NCBI GenBank assembly: GCA_963555705.1
Contig: OY743188.1
Location: 29,843,383-29,907,382 of the forward strand
Length of the DNA: 64,000 nt
Reading direction: 5' to 3'
Origin: Ligustrum vulgare
Taxonomy: Eukaryota > Streptophyta > Magnoliopsida > Lamiales > Oleaceae
Shown piece by piece: positions 48,001-59,832 of the stretch. The notes beneath the pieces were generated by a model. It did no database searches, had not been told where the DNA came from, and saw only the letters and a program-made list of their open reading frames with translations. The translations under genes and the position numbers were made by a program. Every line of letters begins with the position of its first letter. The first letter of the stretch is position 1.

Positions 48001-48423
48001 ATGAAATAGAAAATAGATGTAAAATTTTGATTATGACAAATAACTAAAATTGGACTAACTCTGATTAGAAAACGTATTTGAAACTGATATAATTTTGGAC
48101 TGAAAATACATTTGAGAATAAATAAATTTTGAGATAAAATTGAATTACGTATTTGGACTTGAAATATTTTGAATAAGGAAAAATTGAGATATTTTTTTAA
48201 TAAATTTGGAATTTAAAAATGATTTTGAAAATAATACTTTAAAATAATATAATTTTAGAAATTCGGACATTTAATTTAAAATCGAACAAATTCGATATTT
48301 CTTGACTTGGCTAGACGAATCCGTCGCGGCGTTAACTTCAAAATAATGGGTGAAATAGTAGCGACACAATTTTCTAAATATTAAAATAATTATAAAATTG
48401 CGTAAAAATTCTGGGTTGCTATA
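45057..48423 (+). mobile_element. Solo LTR, TGTAGCGCCCCGAG family
   Basis: 3367 bp from TGTAGCGCCCCGAGTTCC to TTCTGGGTTGCTATA (TACA in related copies), flanked by perfect ATATG duplications (45052-45056 and 48424-48428). It is homologous in order to 57081-59832 and 29667-31271, with a GC-richer stretch around 46660-46900 that resembles a transcription-start leader. The open frames inside (46655-47023, 47030-47368) are antisense low-complexity products. Confidence 0.88.
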
Positions 48424-48693
48424 ATATGGTTGAAAATTGATTTTAAAATTTGTGTGTGATTAAAAAATGAGTTGAAAAATGTGCTTATCATAATACCTAT
48501 TATTATAAAGGTTATCGAAAAAAGACAAACTTGCACTTTTACTTTTACTTTACGTCAACGTAAAAAACACTTTCGTGTATAATATGGAGAAAAAAACGTG
48601 TATAAAAAAACAAGAAAAAAAACCCTCACTCAAATTTAACCTTACAAACAACCTCATAAAATGGGTTCAATTCACACAAAAATGGGCTGAGTT

Positions 48694-48993
48694 TGTATCC
48701 TATGGTGCTTCAAATGCACTTTTTGTTCACTTTTCGTATCCTATGGTGCTTCAAATGCACTTTTTGTTCACTTTAGTAAGAACCGACGCCTTTTAGTTAA
48801 TTATAGGCGTCGGTTCTTTAGTAAGAACCGACGCCCTTAATGGGCCGGCTCCACCAACGTCGGTTCTTCCTAAAGAACCGACGCTTTTTATGAATTTTTA
48901 TTTACAATTTTGCCACCGCTTTTTTTGAGGCGTCGTTTTTTGAGAAAAATGACGCTAATAAGTTATTTTTTTTAATGTAATTTTGTACTAGTG
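48694..48993. mobile_element. CACTA-like terminal fragment with hairpin subterminal repeats
   Basis: AAGAACCGACGC and its complement GCGTCGGTTCTT alternate at 48775-48890, forming hairpins. The block ends TTTTGTACTAGTG at 48993, a CACTA terminus. A 41-bp tandem duplication (GTATCCTATGGTGCTTC) lies at 48697-48776. I see no matching opposite terminus, so it is probably truncated. Confidence 0.6.
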
Positions 48994-49473
48994 ATAGCTT
49001 TAGCTCCATAAATTCTATTGGTAAAGGTGTGCCCTTACCAATAGAAACTCCATTGGTAATGTCGTAAAATTTTACCAATTGAATTTTTATTGGCAATGGT
49101 TATACATGTCATCACAAAATACTACTAAATTTAATTAAAAATTAAAAAATGGTATACCCAATTGAACATGTTCCCTTGTGGCTCAATCCAACAATCCAAC
49201 TCATCCAGCTTGTCCAAGCAACTATTCTATATAATTTTTATGTAAATGATGATGGTTGCATATGTGATTCGAGCCCATGACTTGGGGTTGTAAAAGTGAA
49301 ACTCAACTAGTGGAGCAATTGTATACTTGTGGATATTTTTGTTTCAAATTTTATATTAATTAAATGAGCAACATTTATATAAATACGACATTTAAACACA
49401 CTTGATTGTCAAAAGTTATTAATTATGTGAAAGATAATTAAAAACTATATATCAAAAAAAATTGATATACCAT

Positions 49474-50622
49474 CACTACAACAAAAGTGACTTTTTACGG
49501 CATTCATTTACGGTGTACATATAAGGCATGCCATATACTTAGATTTTTTACGGCATGCAAAAATAGTGTGCCGTAACACAAAGAATTTCACGGCGTGCAA
49601 AAGCAGCACGCCGTTAAAAAATAAAAAAATGTATATATATGGCGTGCAAGTGCAAGCCGTGAAAGCTAACGGGGAAAACATAGCGTTTACGGCGTACAAA
49701 GAGCACGCGTAAAAATCTGAACATATTATATACGGCGTACAGATAAGCACGCCGTAAGAGCCAAATATAATAAACCCCCGGAAAGCAAAATTAGGGTACC
49801 TCTCTTTCTTCGAATCATAAACCTGCGGAATGCAAAATTAGAGCATCTCTCTTTCTTCGAATCAATTCTCTTCCCTTCTGAAAAGAAAACAACGCCATTG
49901 CCGACATCTTATTCCCATTCCCAATATCACAACTCAACCATCCTAGATTTCTTCTTCTTCTCTGTCTTCCATAGTCCACCAACGTGAGCGCGAGAGACGG
50001 AGATTAGAGAGTAAGTGATGTGATTTGGGATTTTTTTTTTATATATAAGAATGTGATTATGCTTAGTCACGATTTCGTATTTTTTCCTAGAAAGATCAGA
50101 AATATATAGTTAATTAGCTATTTCAGATACTTCTGATGCAACCAGATTGTAATCTCCCTTCAATTTTTCTTGTTCCTCCTGGGCAATTTCCCCCTTGGTT
50201 GGCTTGGTTAGCACCAGAACACAGCAAGTTGGTCTTTTGGTGGCTCCAACATTAACAAGATCCTGAAACGGGCAGGTTATCATGTTATAAGCAATCCAAC
50301 TTTTCCATCTCTAGTTGGAACATGGATAACTTAGAGCATGTATGGGCAGGCTTTAAAAAGTAAAAAGTTAATTTTAAGACAACTGTTGTGTAAACACGGT
50401 TGAATAACTTGAAAAAAGTTACTTAATTCGAACTATCAAAATAAAAAATAAGTAAACTTATTTTCAACTTTGACGCATATGAATTTATTTATTTTTGTTC
50501 GGAATGGGACTACACTTGCACATTACTTCTTTCTTCATTACTAAATGCATATGCACGAGTTCTACATTTTTCAAAGACACAAATTAAAATGACTACCGTA
50601 AAAAGTAAATTTTGTTGTAGTG
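49474..50622. mobile_element. Non-autonomous CACTA element
   Basis: 1149 bp with inverted ends CACTACAACAAAA and TTTTGTTGTAGTG, flanked by the 3-bp duplication CAT (49471-49473 and 50623-50625). Subterminal repeats include TACGGCGTGC and GCACGCCGT. A stretch at 49770-50030 with CTTCTTCTTCTCTG looks like an untranslated leader. No transposase frame. A direct repeat of ~57 bp (AATTATGTGAAAGATAATTA) flanks it on both sides (49418-49473 and 50635-50690). Confidence 0.88.
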
Positions 50623-50763
50623 CATGCAAGGTTATTAATTATGTGAAAGATAATTAAAAACTATATATAGACAAAAATTGAAATACCACACAAAAACCTT
50701 GCAGTGGTTATCATCGTTGGTAAAAATAGTTCTATTGGTAAAATTACATAATCTATGATAACA

Positions 50764-51629
50764 TGTCCATTGCTAATTATTCACTATAAAAAAGTAGGTT
50801 CTAGCAACCAATGATTTAAACCATAAAAAAATATTGCTATAAGGTACTATCAGTGACCGTAAATGGTTTGTAAAGGTTTTTGTATGTTAATAATGGACCA
50901 ATTTTTTAAGCTCTATTGCTACCAACACTTAGTCAGTTATTCATATTATGAGGGACCACACATTCTGTTTGTCGCTGAAAAGTTAGGAGGGATAGGGGAG
51001 GGAACTTTCCCACATAAAAATATTTTACAGTGACCAACGATTGGTCGGTGTAGTAATATATTAGCGATCAACCCTTGGTGGGTCAAAAACACTTGGCGGG
51101 AAATTTTTTGCTTCTTTTATGCTGTTTGAGCGACCAATCATTGTATTCAATTTAAGTTTAAATCATACAAGAAGGGACCACACCTTGGTGTTGACATCAA
51201 TTAACAACAACCAATCCTCCATTGGTCACGAAAACAACTGGAGGGAAAATGTCAGGGACCAACCATCATGGTCACTACGAGTGTAAATCATACATTGACC
51301 ACACCTTGGTCTTTGACATCAAAAAGCAGCATGTTGGTCACTGAAAAAGTATATTAGAGACCATGATGTGGTCACTGAAACCCCATTTCACATGAAAAAA
51401 ATGTGGAATTTCTCTCTCCAAGTGTTGTAGCTATTGGCGATCAATAATTGGTCACTGGTCCTTGTAGGTTTAGCAACCATTTGTTTTTGATCGTTAAAAC
51501 CCCAAATAAAAAAAATTGGACGGGATTTCTCCTGCTAAGAACAATAGCGACCATAATGTATTGGTTTCAAAAAAAAGTAGAACGACGACCATCTTGTGGT
51601 CGTTGATGCTTCAGTTCCAAAACCAATTC
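50764..51629. repeat. CACTA-like repeat block, segment copy 3
   Basis: Diverged copy of 22530-23450, with the same GGTCACT/GCGACCA motifs. The phrase CACTATAAAAAAGTAGGTTC at about 50773 resembles a CACTA terminus. The block is interrupted by the hAT element at 51630, resumes at 53639, and is interrupted again at 53807. Confidence 0.6.
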
Positions 51630-52084
51630 CAGATGTGGCCCTGAGGGTGTGCAGGTGGTGCGACCTCACATGACCTCAACATTATAGGGGCGCCAATTTT
51701 TTTTATATTATAGAACACTTAAAAGAAAAAATAATTAATATAAGGCACCCAAAGAAAAAAAATTGATTATAGGGACACAAAAAAATATTTTATAATGCAC
51801 CAAAAAATTTTGTGTTAATACAATTTAAAATACTTTTGTTCAAAATTTAGAATAATTTTATTATTAAAATAAAAGAGACCCTCATTTTCCATAATACTAA
51901 TAGAACCGATCCAAGTCCAACGATTCATCTTCCTTTTTTTTTTTTCTCTAGTCCATTTCATTCACCTTTGCAATTGCTCTACAGATAACAATGACCACTT
52001 TTGACTTTGAGTTCCTAATCCAGGCATTAATCAAACTTGGACCTTGGCTTCAGGTACAAAGAGATGGAAATTATTGAAAGAAAA

Positions 52085-53284
52085 TGTTAAAAACTAATGT
52101 CAAGCCATTGTCGACTACATGATGGGAAAATCATGTTGAAGCTGTTAAAGCAATTAGATTCCAATCTTCTGAATTAAGAGAAGCTTTACTTGAAATAGCT
52201 AAACTTGAAAATGATAATTATGTGAGGCATTGAGCTAACGCTTTAGCAACTCTTTATGATGGAAATTTTGAGTTTTTAGTCGCTTTAATTATCTAGTATA
52301 AGATTTTGTATGTTGTTAACTAGATTAGTAAATTTTTACAATATGATGACATGCTTATTGACACTACTATTGATGAAGTGAAAGGGCTTATCACTTTTTT
52401 TCAAAAAGTGTAGGGAAACTGGATTAAATGTTGCTATAAATATTGCTAAAGAAATTGCTGCCTAAATGAAAATTGATCCTATATTTCAAGTGAAACATAT
52501 TATTCTTAAGAAGAACATTTTATGAAAATAATACTGTAAATGACAGACAATCACCTGAAGATTCTTTCAAAACCAATTATTTTCTTTATATAGATGATCA
52601 AGCAATTGGTTCACTTGAGCGTAGGTTTGATAAGTTCAATGCATATGAAAAAAAAATCCGGGTTTCCGTTTTCTTCAGAAAGGCTAAATTCATTTGATGA
52701 TGCTAATTTGAAACCATGTTGTGAACATTTTGACGTTGTTCTAAGACATGAAAATTTTTGCGATCTGTCAACCAAGATTTATTTAAAGAGTTAAAAATTT
52801 TGCGCAATCTTTTACCAGAATAAACAAAGACGGCTTTTGAGCCTCCGTTTGGCAAACATGTTTTTAAACATGTTTTTTTCTATACAATTTTTCAAATCAC
52901 TTTTTAATCATACATAGTTTCTCTCTCCATTTCTCAATCACTCATTTTACCTAGAAAACATAAAAAAAAACATGTTTTTAAACAAAATACTTTTAACAAA
53001 CAGAGGCTGATATTCTAACTTATTTGAAAAGATTAGATTGCTTTCCAAATGTATTTATTGCTTATAGAATACTATTGACCATTCCTGTTACTGTTGCATC
53101 TACAGAAAGAAGTTTTTCAAAATTGAAATTGTTAAAATCTTATTTGCGTTCAACCATGTTACAAGAAAGATTGAATGGGCTAGCTTTGATATCTATTGAA
53201 CGAGATTTGCGTGAAAATATTAATTACAAGAGTTTAATTAATGTGTTTGCTTCTAGAAATGCGAGAAGAAATATTTTTACATGA
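52085..53284 (+). pseudogene. hAT-family transposase remnant
   Basis: Recognisable blocks in order: EAVKAIRFQSSELREALLEI (about 52135), FEFLVALI, then DTTIDEVKGLITFFQKV (about 52360), FPFSSERLNSFDDANLKPCC (52660) and, at 53024-53284, the C-terminal dimerisation region (IAYRILLTIPVTVASTERSF, then LKSYLRSTMLQERLNGLALI). This is the transposase type of plant TTF-zinc-finger hAT proteins. Stops and frameshifts are numerous in the first half. The last part is interrupted by a MITE whose removal, leaving one TGA triplet, would keep the frame continuous. Confidence 0.88.
52841..53007. mobile_element. MITE inside the hAT transposase
   Basis: 167 bp with ends GCCTCCGTTTGG and the complement of CAAACAGAGGC, flanked by TGA on both sides (52838-52840 and 53008-53010). 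Tourist/Harbinger-like by the 3-bp target, and similar in its ends to the MITE at 5127. Confidence 0.8.
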
Positions 53285-53806
53285 TTGTTGCATTTCAAGG
53301 ATTACTCGTAGTTTTTTTTATTTATATTTATTTACTTATTATTAATTTTTTTAAAGGCTTGCTTATGTGGAATTGTACGAAGTGGTTAGTGGCTTGAACA
53401 CTGCTTTATTGGAGATAAGTGCATTTTCAAAAGTTTCGAAGGTACTTTTGAAATTTACTTGTACTTTTATTTTTAATGAAGTGTAAAAAATAAACAATTA
53501 TTTAAATGTCATATTTTGCAATAAAATACTAGTATTGAAATATAATTTAATATTTTTCAATATGTTTCTAAGTTAAAAGAAAGGAGGACTATTTTAAATT
53601 GTCTCACAGGGCACCCAAAATCTGAGGGCTGGCATTGGTCCAATTCATTATAGTTATTGAAACTCATGTGAGATTGGAATTGTTCAATGACCATATGAAT
53701 TGGTTGCTGAAACCATAGGCATTAGTGACCACATCATGGTAGTCGCTGCGAGTTTAATCATACAACGTCCACACCTTGGTCACTAGCATCAATGAATACC
53801 TACCAG

Positions 53807-55482
53807 TGTAATGACCAAGTTTTGAAATGTCAACTTTGTCATGCCCTTTAAAAAAAAAAAATGGTAATAAGACAAATTTGGAAAAGTCAGGTGGTATATT
53901 CACTTCATTCCTTTTTCACACCAATACACACATTTACACATACTACACAGAGAGAAACCGAGAGACGAGAAAAATCGGGAGAGAAAAAAAAAAGAGGGAG
54001 AAAAGAAAAACGAAAAGGAAAAGGAAAAGAGGCACCATCGAAAACATGGTTTATACTATTAAACTTTTATTAGTCGATTTTGAAAGGTAAGTGATAATTT
54101 ATTTATTTCAAAGTTTTGTCAAAATTTAGGGTTGTTAGATTATTAGTTTAAATTCAATTTTATCAAAAGGGAATTTTCCTAAAAATGAAAAGATTATATT
54201 TTAATATTGCTTTTTTCAATTATTGAGGATAGCTTATCAGCCAAATTAGTTTGCACGTACATAGACCGTGAGTGAAAAAATTTAATTATTTTTAAATATT
54301 GATAAATTGCTTATATAATTATGTAAAATGTGATTATGTGATTTATATGTCCAATTATGTAATTATTGTGAAATATTATGAGAATATGAGATTTATTAGG
54401 AATTGGAAAGATTGTGAAATGATTATATGTTGAAAGAAATGTATGAATTGTGATGGAAATCAATGAAATGTGAGATGAATATGTGAAATTGAAATCGGCC
54501 AGAAAAGTACCAGTGATTATATACTTATTCTAGTTCACTGAGGCAGCCTTGGCCGTATTCTATACTACACCTGAGGGGTCTTGACCGGGTATGATATTAC
54601 CCTGAGGTGGTCTGACCGTGTATGATATACTAAGGCGGTCTTGGCCGTATTCTAGAATTGATTATCAGAAGTCTTTGAGACTGGCCTGAGAGGCGGTCTA
54701 TGCATATATGACCGGATTACAGATTTTAATCAGAGGGTGCATTTTTGGTTGATTTGTTAGGGAAGACGGTGATGACAGTAGTATATTGGTACGATTAAAC
54801 TATGTCATTGATTTGACTAGAGTTTGATATTTATCGGCATTAAGAGAATGTCTTACATTTTGACTTTGATTCTATGTTATTATGTGATTCATTAAATACA
54901 AAGTTGATTTTCGATAAAAATGTATAAATGAGAAAGTATAATTATTTTCAAAATTCTCTACTCACTGAGCTATCAACTCATATATTTTCCCACGATTTTT
55001 CTTATCAGGTAGCAGTTGAGTTTCTAGGCAGCTTTTGGAGTGAGCCTTTGATTTTGGAGTCAGAGCCACACGACAGTGTTAGCTAGTATAACTCATTTCA
55101 TAGAACTTTTAGTTAGTGTTTTGGGACGCATGTTCATTTCTGGATTGCACTTGTGCATCACATGTAGATAGTTATGGGGCACACTTTGTATTTTTGCGTC
55201 CATATGTACAGTTTATGTTGGTTTTATAATGAAAGTTTGAGAAATTGGCTTATCTCTATTGTGATGGAAATTATAACGAGTTTGTTCGGATTTTGTGTAT
55301 TGATTACAGGTTGGTTAGTCCATATTATAGAGGAGATAATGCCAAATTTTTTATTAAATATAAGTTAATTAAAGTTGCAGTTTTTAGTAGCCTTGATGGT
55401 GGGTCCTACTTTTAGTTGGTATCCATCATCGGCACACGTCACGTTTCGGATCCACTAGTGTTACTCGGGGTGAGATGTATTA
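53807..55482 (+). repeat. 5' LTR of the Ty3/Gypsy element
   Basis: 1676 bp, starting TGTAATGACC. The stretch 54240-55480 aligns with 38600-39632 and 43200-44218. It ends TGTATTA rather than the usual CA, next to the primer-binding site. Confidence 0.8.
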
Positions 55483-55569
55483 GTTTGGTATCAGAGCATG
55501 GTTTTCAGTCCATATGCTTGCATTATATACACATTCTAATGTTTTCCATAACATGCATATAGGTGAGTC

Positions 55570-56950
55570 ATGGTTCGTGGTGGCAAAACTCGAAGGTTCG
55601 AAGATATGTTGCCCCAGGCTCACAATTCTCCAAATAGAGGTAATATTGGAGAGGTTGAGAGAGTAGAAGAGTCAGTCCATCACCCATTAGAACATCCACC
55701 CCTGTTTATCAAAGGCAAAATATAGTTGAAAATGATCCTATTGCTGTTAAAAGGGTAGAAGAATCTATTCATCAGCTAAGAGATGACTGTAGAGAGCCTG
55801 AAAGGATAGAAAAATCTGTTCGTCAGTTATCTAAACATTTGGGGCAAGGAAATGTAGTGGAAAATGATCCTATTGATGTTGAAAGGATTGCTACTGCTGT
55901 TGTTACAGCTATGCGTGGTACAGACAAAAATTTTAGTATTGAGAGAGCAACAAAATTAGGGGCTAAAGTGTTTACAGGCACAACTGATCCTGCAGTTGCT
56001 CAGGCATGGATGATCAAAGTGGAAAGAGTTTTCGATGTTATGGGTTGTCCAGATGATAAAAAATTGTGCCTCGCTACTTTTTTGTTAGAAGAGGGGGCTT
56101 ATGATTGGTGGCAGTCAGTACGCAACACATATCGAGATCCTTCTATTATCATTTGGGCAGATTTCAAGGTGTCTTTTACAAAGCTTATTATCCACGTGCT
56201 TTTAAAGATGCAAAGCAGGAAGAATTCCTGAAGTTAGTATAGGGGCACATGACTGTTGCTGAATATCAGGTGAAATTTATTGAACTTTCAACGTATGCAA
56301 AAGTTCTGGTTAGCAATGAAATTGACAACTACAGAAGATTTGAAAATGGTCTAAAAGACGAGATCAGATCAGTATTGACACATTTCAGAGAGATCAACGG
56401 GAAAAGAGCAGACACATTTCAGAACAAGTGGCAGAAAGATATGGCCAGGCACTTCAAGCTATAGACCACCTCAGAGGGATAATAGAGGATTCTTACTAGG
56501 TGTGTCCACTTCAGGCCAATTCAAACCCAAATCAAGAGGAATTCAAGGTTCCAGATTCAGTCACAGTATTTTCCAACAACCAATCTCCAATCGTCCTCTT
56601 ACTCAAGGTTCTTTCTAGATACCATTCACTTTCAGACAAGATGAGAGTCCGAACATTGCTAGATTTCCTCAAAGCCAGTTATGCGGAATATCTCATCGTG
56701 GTGAGTGCTTAAAATATCAGGGAGTTAGCGTGTGTTACCATTGTGGTCAAGGAGGACATATTATGAAGAATTATCCAGTCTTATTACATGAGAGTGGCAT
56801 GTCACAAAGGATGTTTCCATAGCAGAGTGTTGGTGACAGGAGACAGAGTCATATCCAAAGAAGTAGTTTTGACAATAAAGCCGACATGAACAGTGGATCC
56901 AGTTTAATATTGCTGGTAGCAGCGGTGTTAAGCCAAAACGCCAGGCAGGA
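55570..56950 (+). pseudogene. Gypsy gag, inactivated
   Basis: The ATG at 55570 opens MVRGGKTRRFEDM but stops early. The capsid-like core is at 55839-56231 (GTTDPAVAQAWMIKVERVFD, then YDWWQSV) and, after a frame change, 56249-56464 (MTVAEYQVKFIELSTYAK, FENGLKDEIRSV). Near 56730 a zinc knuckle reads CYHCGQGGHIMKNYP, with tyrosine where the last cysteine should be. Several frameshifts and stops rule out a full product. Confidence 0.85.
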
Positions 56951-57080
56951 AGACCAAAGACCCAGGGAAACGTTTTTGATATGATTCAGTAGACAGTAGA
57001 GGAGTCACCAAATGTTATTATGGGCATGCTATCTAACTTTGATAGATACGCTCATATATTGATTGATCCTAGATCTACGA

Positions 57081-59832
57081 TGTAACGCCCCGAGTTCCAA
57101 GGAGCGCGGGAACGTCACTTTTCTAAATTCTTGAATAAACTTTGTTGCGGAAAATGACTAAATATTAGGTATCACATTTATTGAAAAAGTTTAGCGATAA
57201 TTCAGATGAAATAAGTTAATTCGTACAAATTTATAAAAATGACAATTCTTGATAAAATGAAATAATTATTTCAAAGTTCATGACTTTCAAAAAAATATCA
57301 ATTTATAATTTTCCGTCATTGCCCATCACTCGCCACCGTCTCCGAAATCTGCAAAAATTGTTAAAATAACGGGTTGAGCATTTCAAAATGAAATACTCAG
57401 TAGATTCATCGCCAATAATTAATCTACAAGATAATTGGACAAGTAATTATGCAAATAATGTAGTGATATTCTTTTCTTATTCGTAGGCATCACATAGTGA
57501 ATGCAAATGAACACATTCTTTTCTTTTCTTAGCTAGCAGATAAGTTATGACATGCATAACATAAATTATTTATCTCAAAAGAGATATTCTTTTCTTGTCT
57601 TATCTCATATGAGATAATCTTTTCTTTTCTCATGCAATTAAGCATAAAATCACACAAATCCACATAACACATGCAATTATAATATAAATCAATTAGTGGA
57701 GGCGAGTCTACCTTAAATTTGACGAGTGTAAAGTTGAGCGGGAAACGACTTAAATCCTTTAAATCTCCGTACGCCTCGTCTAGCCAATAAGTTAAATTAG
57801 TCTTTAGAAATTTATAGTTTTAAAAAAATGATAAATTACAATTTGAGGACTGAAATTGACGATTTGAAAGTTGAGGGACTAAAATGAATATTTTGAAAGT
57901 TGAGTCAAAGCTCAAAATGAATATTAAATTGTGGGGCTTGTAATAAGTGATTTTCAAAATGAAGGGCTTATTAAAATCATTTGGAACTTAAGGAGGACTG
58001 AAATAATAGGTTTTAAAACTATAGGGACTGAATTAAACGGTTCATAAATTTTGTGACTAAAATAATAACTTTTGAAACTTAAAGTAAGATTTAAAATATT
58101 TAAACTGTAGGGACTGTTTTAGATTATTTTAAAACTTGGGGACTGAAATGAATAACTTTAAAAGTTGGGGACTAAAGTGTAATTTCTGAAAATTAAAATA
58201 TTAAAATCAAAATTTACTCTCTCTCATTCATTCGACTGAAGCAGAGGAGAGTAGGATAGAGAGCTGCGGCGCGGCGAAATCTGGAGGAAAAAAAAAGAAT
58301 CGCCAGCCGGCGGTTCGCCAGTGTAAGGTGTGGTGAGCGGCGGGGCGTTGTAGACTAGGTTTTTGTGCGGTTTAGGTGCGAGAAATGGGTGCGAAACCGA
58401 AGTGAAATCGAGGCTTGGAGCTGCGATTATTCGGCGGTGGTTGAGGTAAGTAACTGGGCTTCGATTCTTCTCAGATTTTGGGTTTTAATTTGGGTTTTGA
58501 TTTTAGTTGATTTATGGGGATTTGATGTTGTGTAGTAGGCCGGTTCGGAGTAGGTGATTACGGTGGCTGGGCAGTGGTGATGTGCAGAGGAATTCAACTT
58601 GGTAGTGGGTGATGACGGATATAGTGATGATAACGGTGGTGATGTTGAGTTGTGAAGTTTGAGGTTTGCTATTGGGTTTTCGATTGGAAGCAGTGGTTTC
58701 TTGAAGGTGGCGATTGGCAGTGGTTCGTTGGTGGTGATGGTGGCTGCTTGATTCGGTGAAGGTATTGAACGGCTGCAGTGGTGTCAACGCGATGGTGATG
58801 ATGGATGGTGGAGCTCTGCAGGTTTTTGGGTTTGGTTTTGAGATAGTGAAGACAGTAATTGGTTGTGTAAAGGTTGCAAGCTATGGTGAATGGAGGTGTA
58901 TTGGCAGCCATGGGGGTTGTGATGGAGGTGGCTATGGTGGTAGGGAGATGTCAGTGGTTGCAGGTTTGTGGTCTGCGGTGATGGTGGTGTGGAGTTTGGT
59001 CTGGATGATTTGAAATCTGAGTTTTTTGGTTGTTGTTGATGGATGTACATGGTGGTTGGTGATGGAGCAGTGTTGGTGGTTGCGTGAGATGGTTTTTGTG
59101 AAAATTGATTCTTGTATTGATTAGTGGATTGGCAGTGATGATTGGTGATTATGATGAGGTTGATGAAGGGGTTGGTGATGAGGTTGGTGATGAATGGAGG
59201 TTGAATGTGGTTGGATGATGAAAGTGGAGGTGGGAGGAAGATTACTTAAATTGAAGAAGTGATGGGAAAAGGAAAAAAAATTGATCAATGGAAAACATCA
59301 TGATTTGGGGGAAATCATTGATTGGAATAATTGAGTGGATGGGAATGATGATGGAATTGGTGTAACGATTAGTTGGAGATGCTTTGTGATTGTATAATGA
59401 GGTGGAGAGAAGAAGAAAGAATGAGTAAATGTGGGGGAAAATTTTAGGTAGAATTAATTTAGGATAATTAACTAAAAATTTGACTAACTTCGATTTGGAA
59501 ATGTATTTAAAACTGATATATTTTGGACTGAAAATAAATTTGAGAATAAATAAATTTTGAGATAACAATGAATTTTGTATTTGGACTTAAAATAATTTAA
59601 TAAGGAAAAATTTAGATATTTTAAATAAATTTGGAATTTAAAAATGATTTTGAAAATAATACTTTAAATAAATAATTAAAATAATATAATTTTAGAAATT
59701 CGGAATTTAATCAAAATCGAATGAACTCGATATTTCTTGACTTGGCTAGATGTATACGTCGCGGCGTTAAGCGACACGATTTTCTAAATTTTAAAATAAT
59801 TATTAAGTGCGTAAAAATTCTTGGTCGCTACA
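57081..59832 (+). mobile_element. Solo LTR splitting the Gypsy protease domain
   Basis: 2752 bp, TGTAACGCCCCGAGTTCC to TTCTTGGTCGCTACA, flanked by TACGA (57076-57080) and TACGC (59833-59837), a 5-bp duplication with one change. The Gypsy protease motif (LIDPRST) stops on the left and its continuation (HSFISF) resumes on the right. The antisense frames at 58512-59050 are low-complexity artefacts. Confidence 0.92.

Larger units (their letters stand above)
51630..53638 (+). mobile_element. Degenerate hAT element
   Basis: Flanked by ACCAATTC (51622-51629) and TCCAATTC (53639-53646), an 8-bp duplication with one mismatch. Ends CAGATGTGGCCCTGAGGG and the complement of CTGAGGGCTGGCATTGG are similar. 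It contains hAT transposase remnants on the plus strand and a MITE at 52841-53007. Confidence 0.75.

Noticed and set aside
53827..54090. 87-codon Lys/Arg/Glu-rich frame
   Set aside because: It falls in the U3/R part of a Gypsy LTR and is a purine-run artefact.
59807..59832. ATG start for the Gypsy pol frame
   Set aside because: The first residues derive from the end of the inserted solo LTR; the real pol frame began upstream of the insertion.
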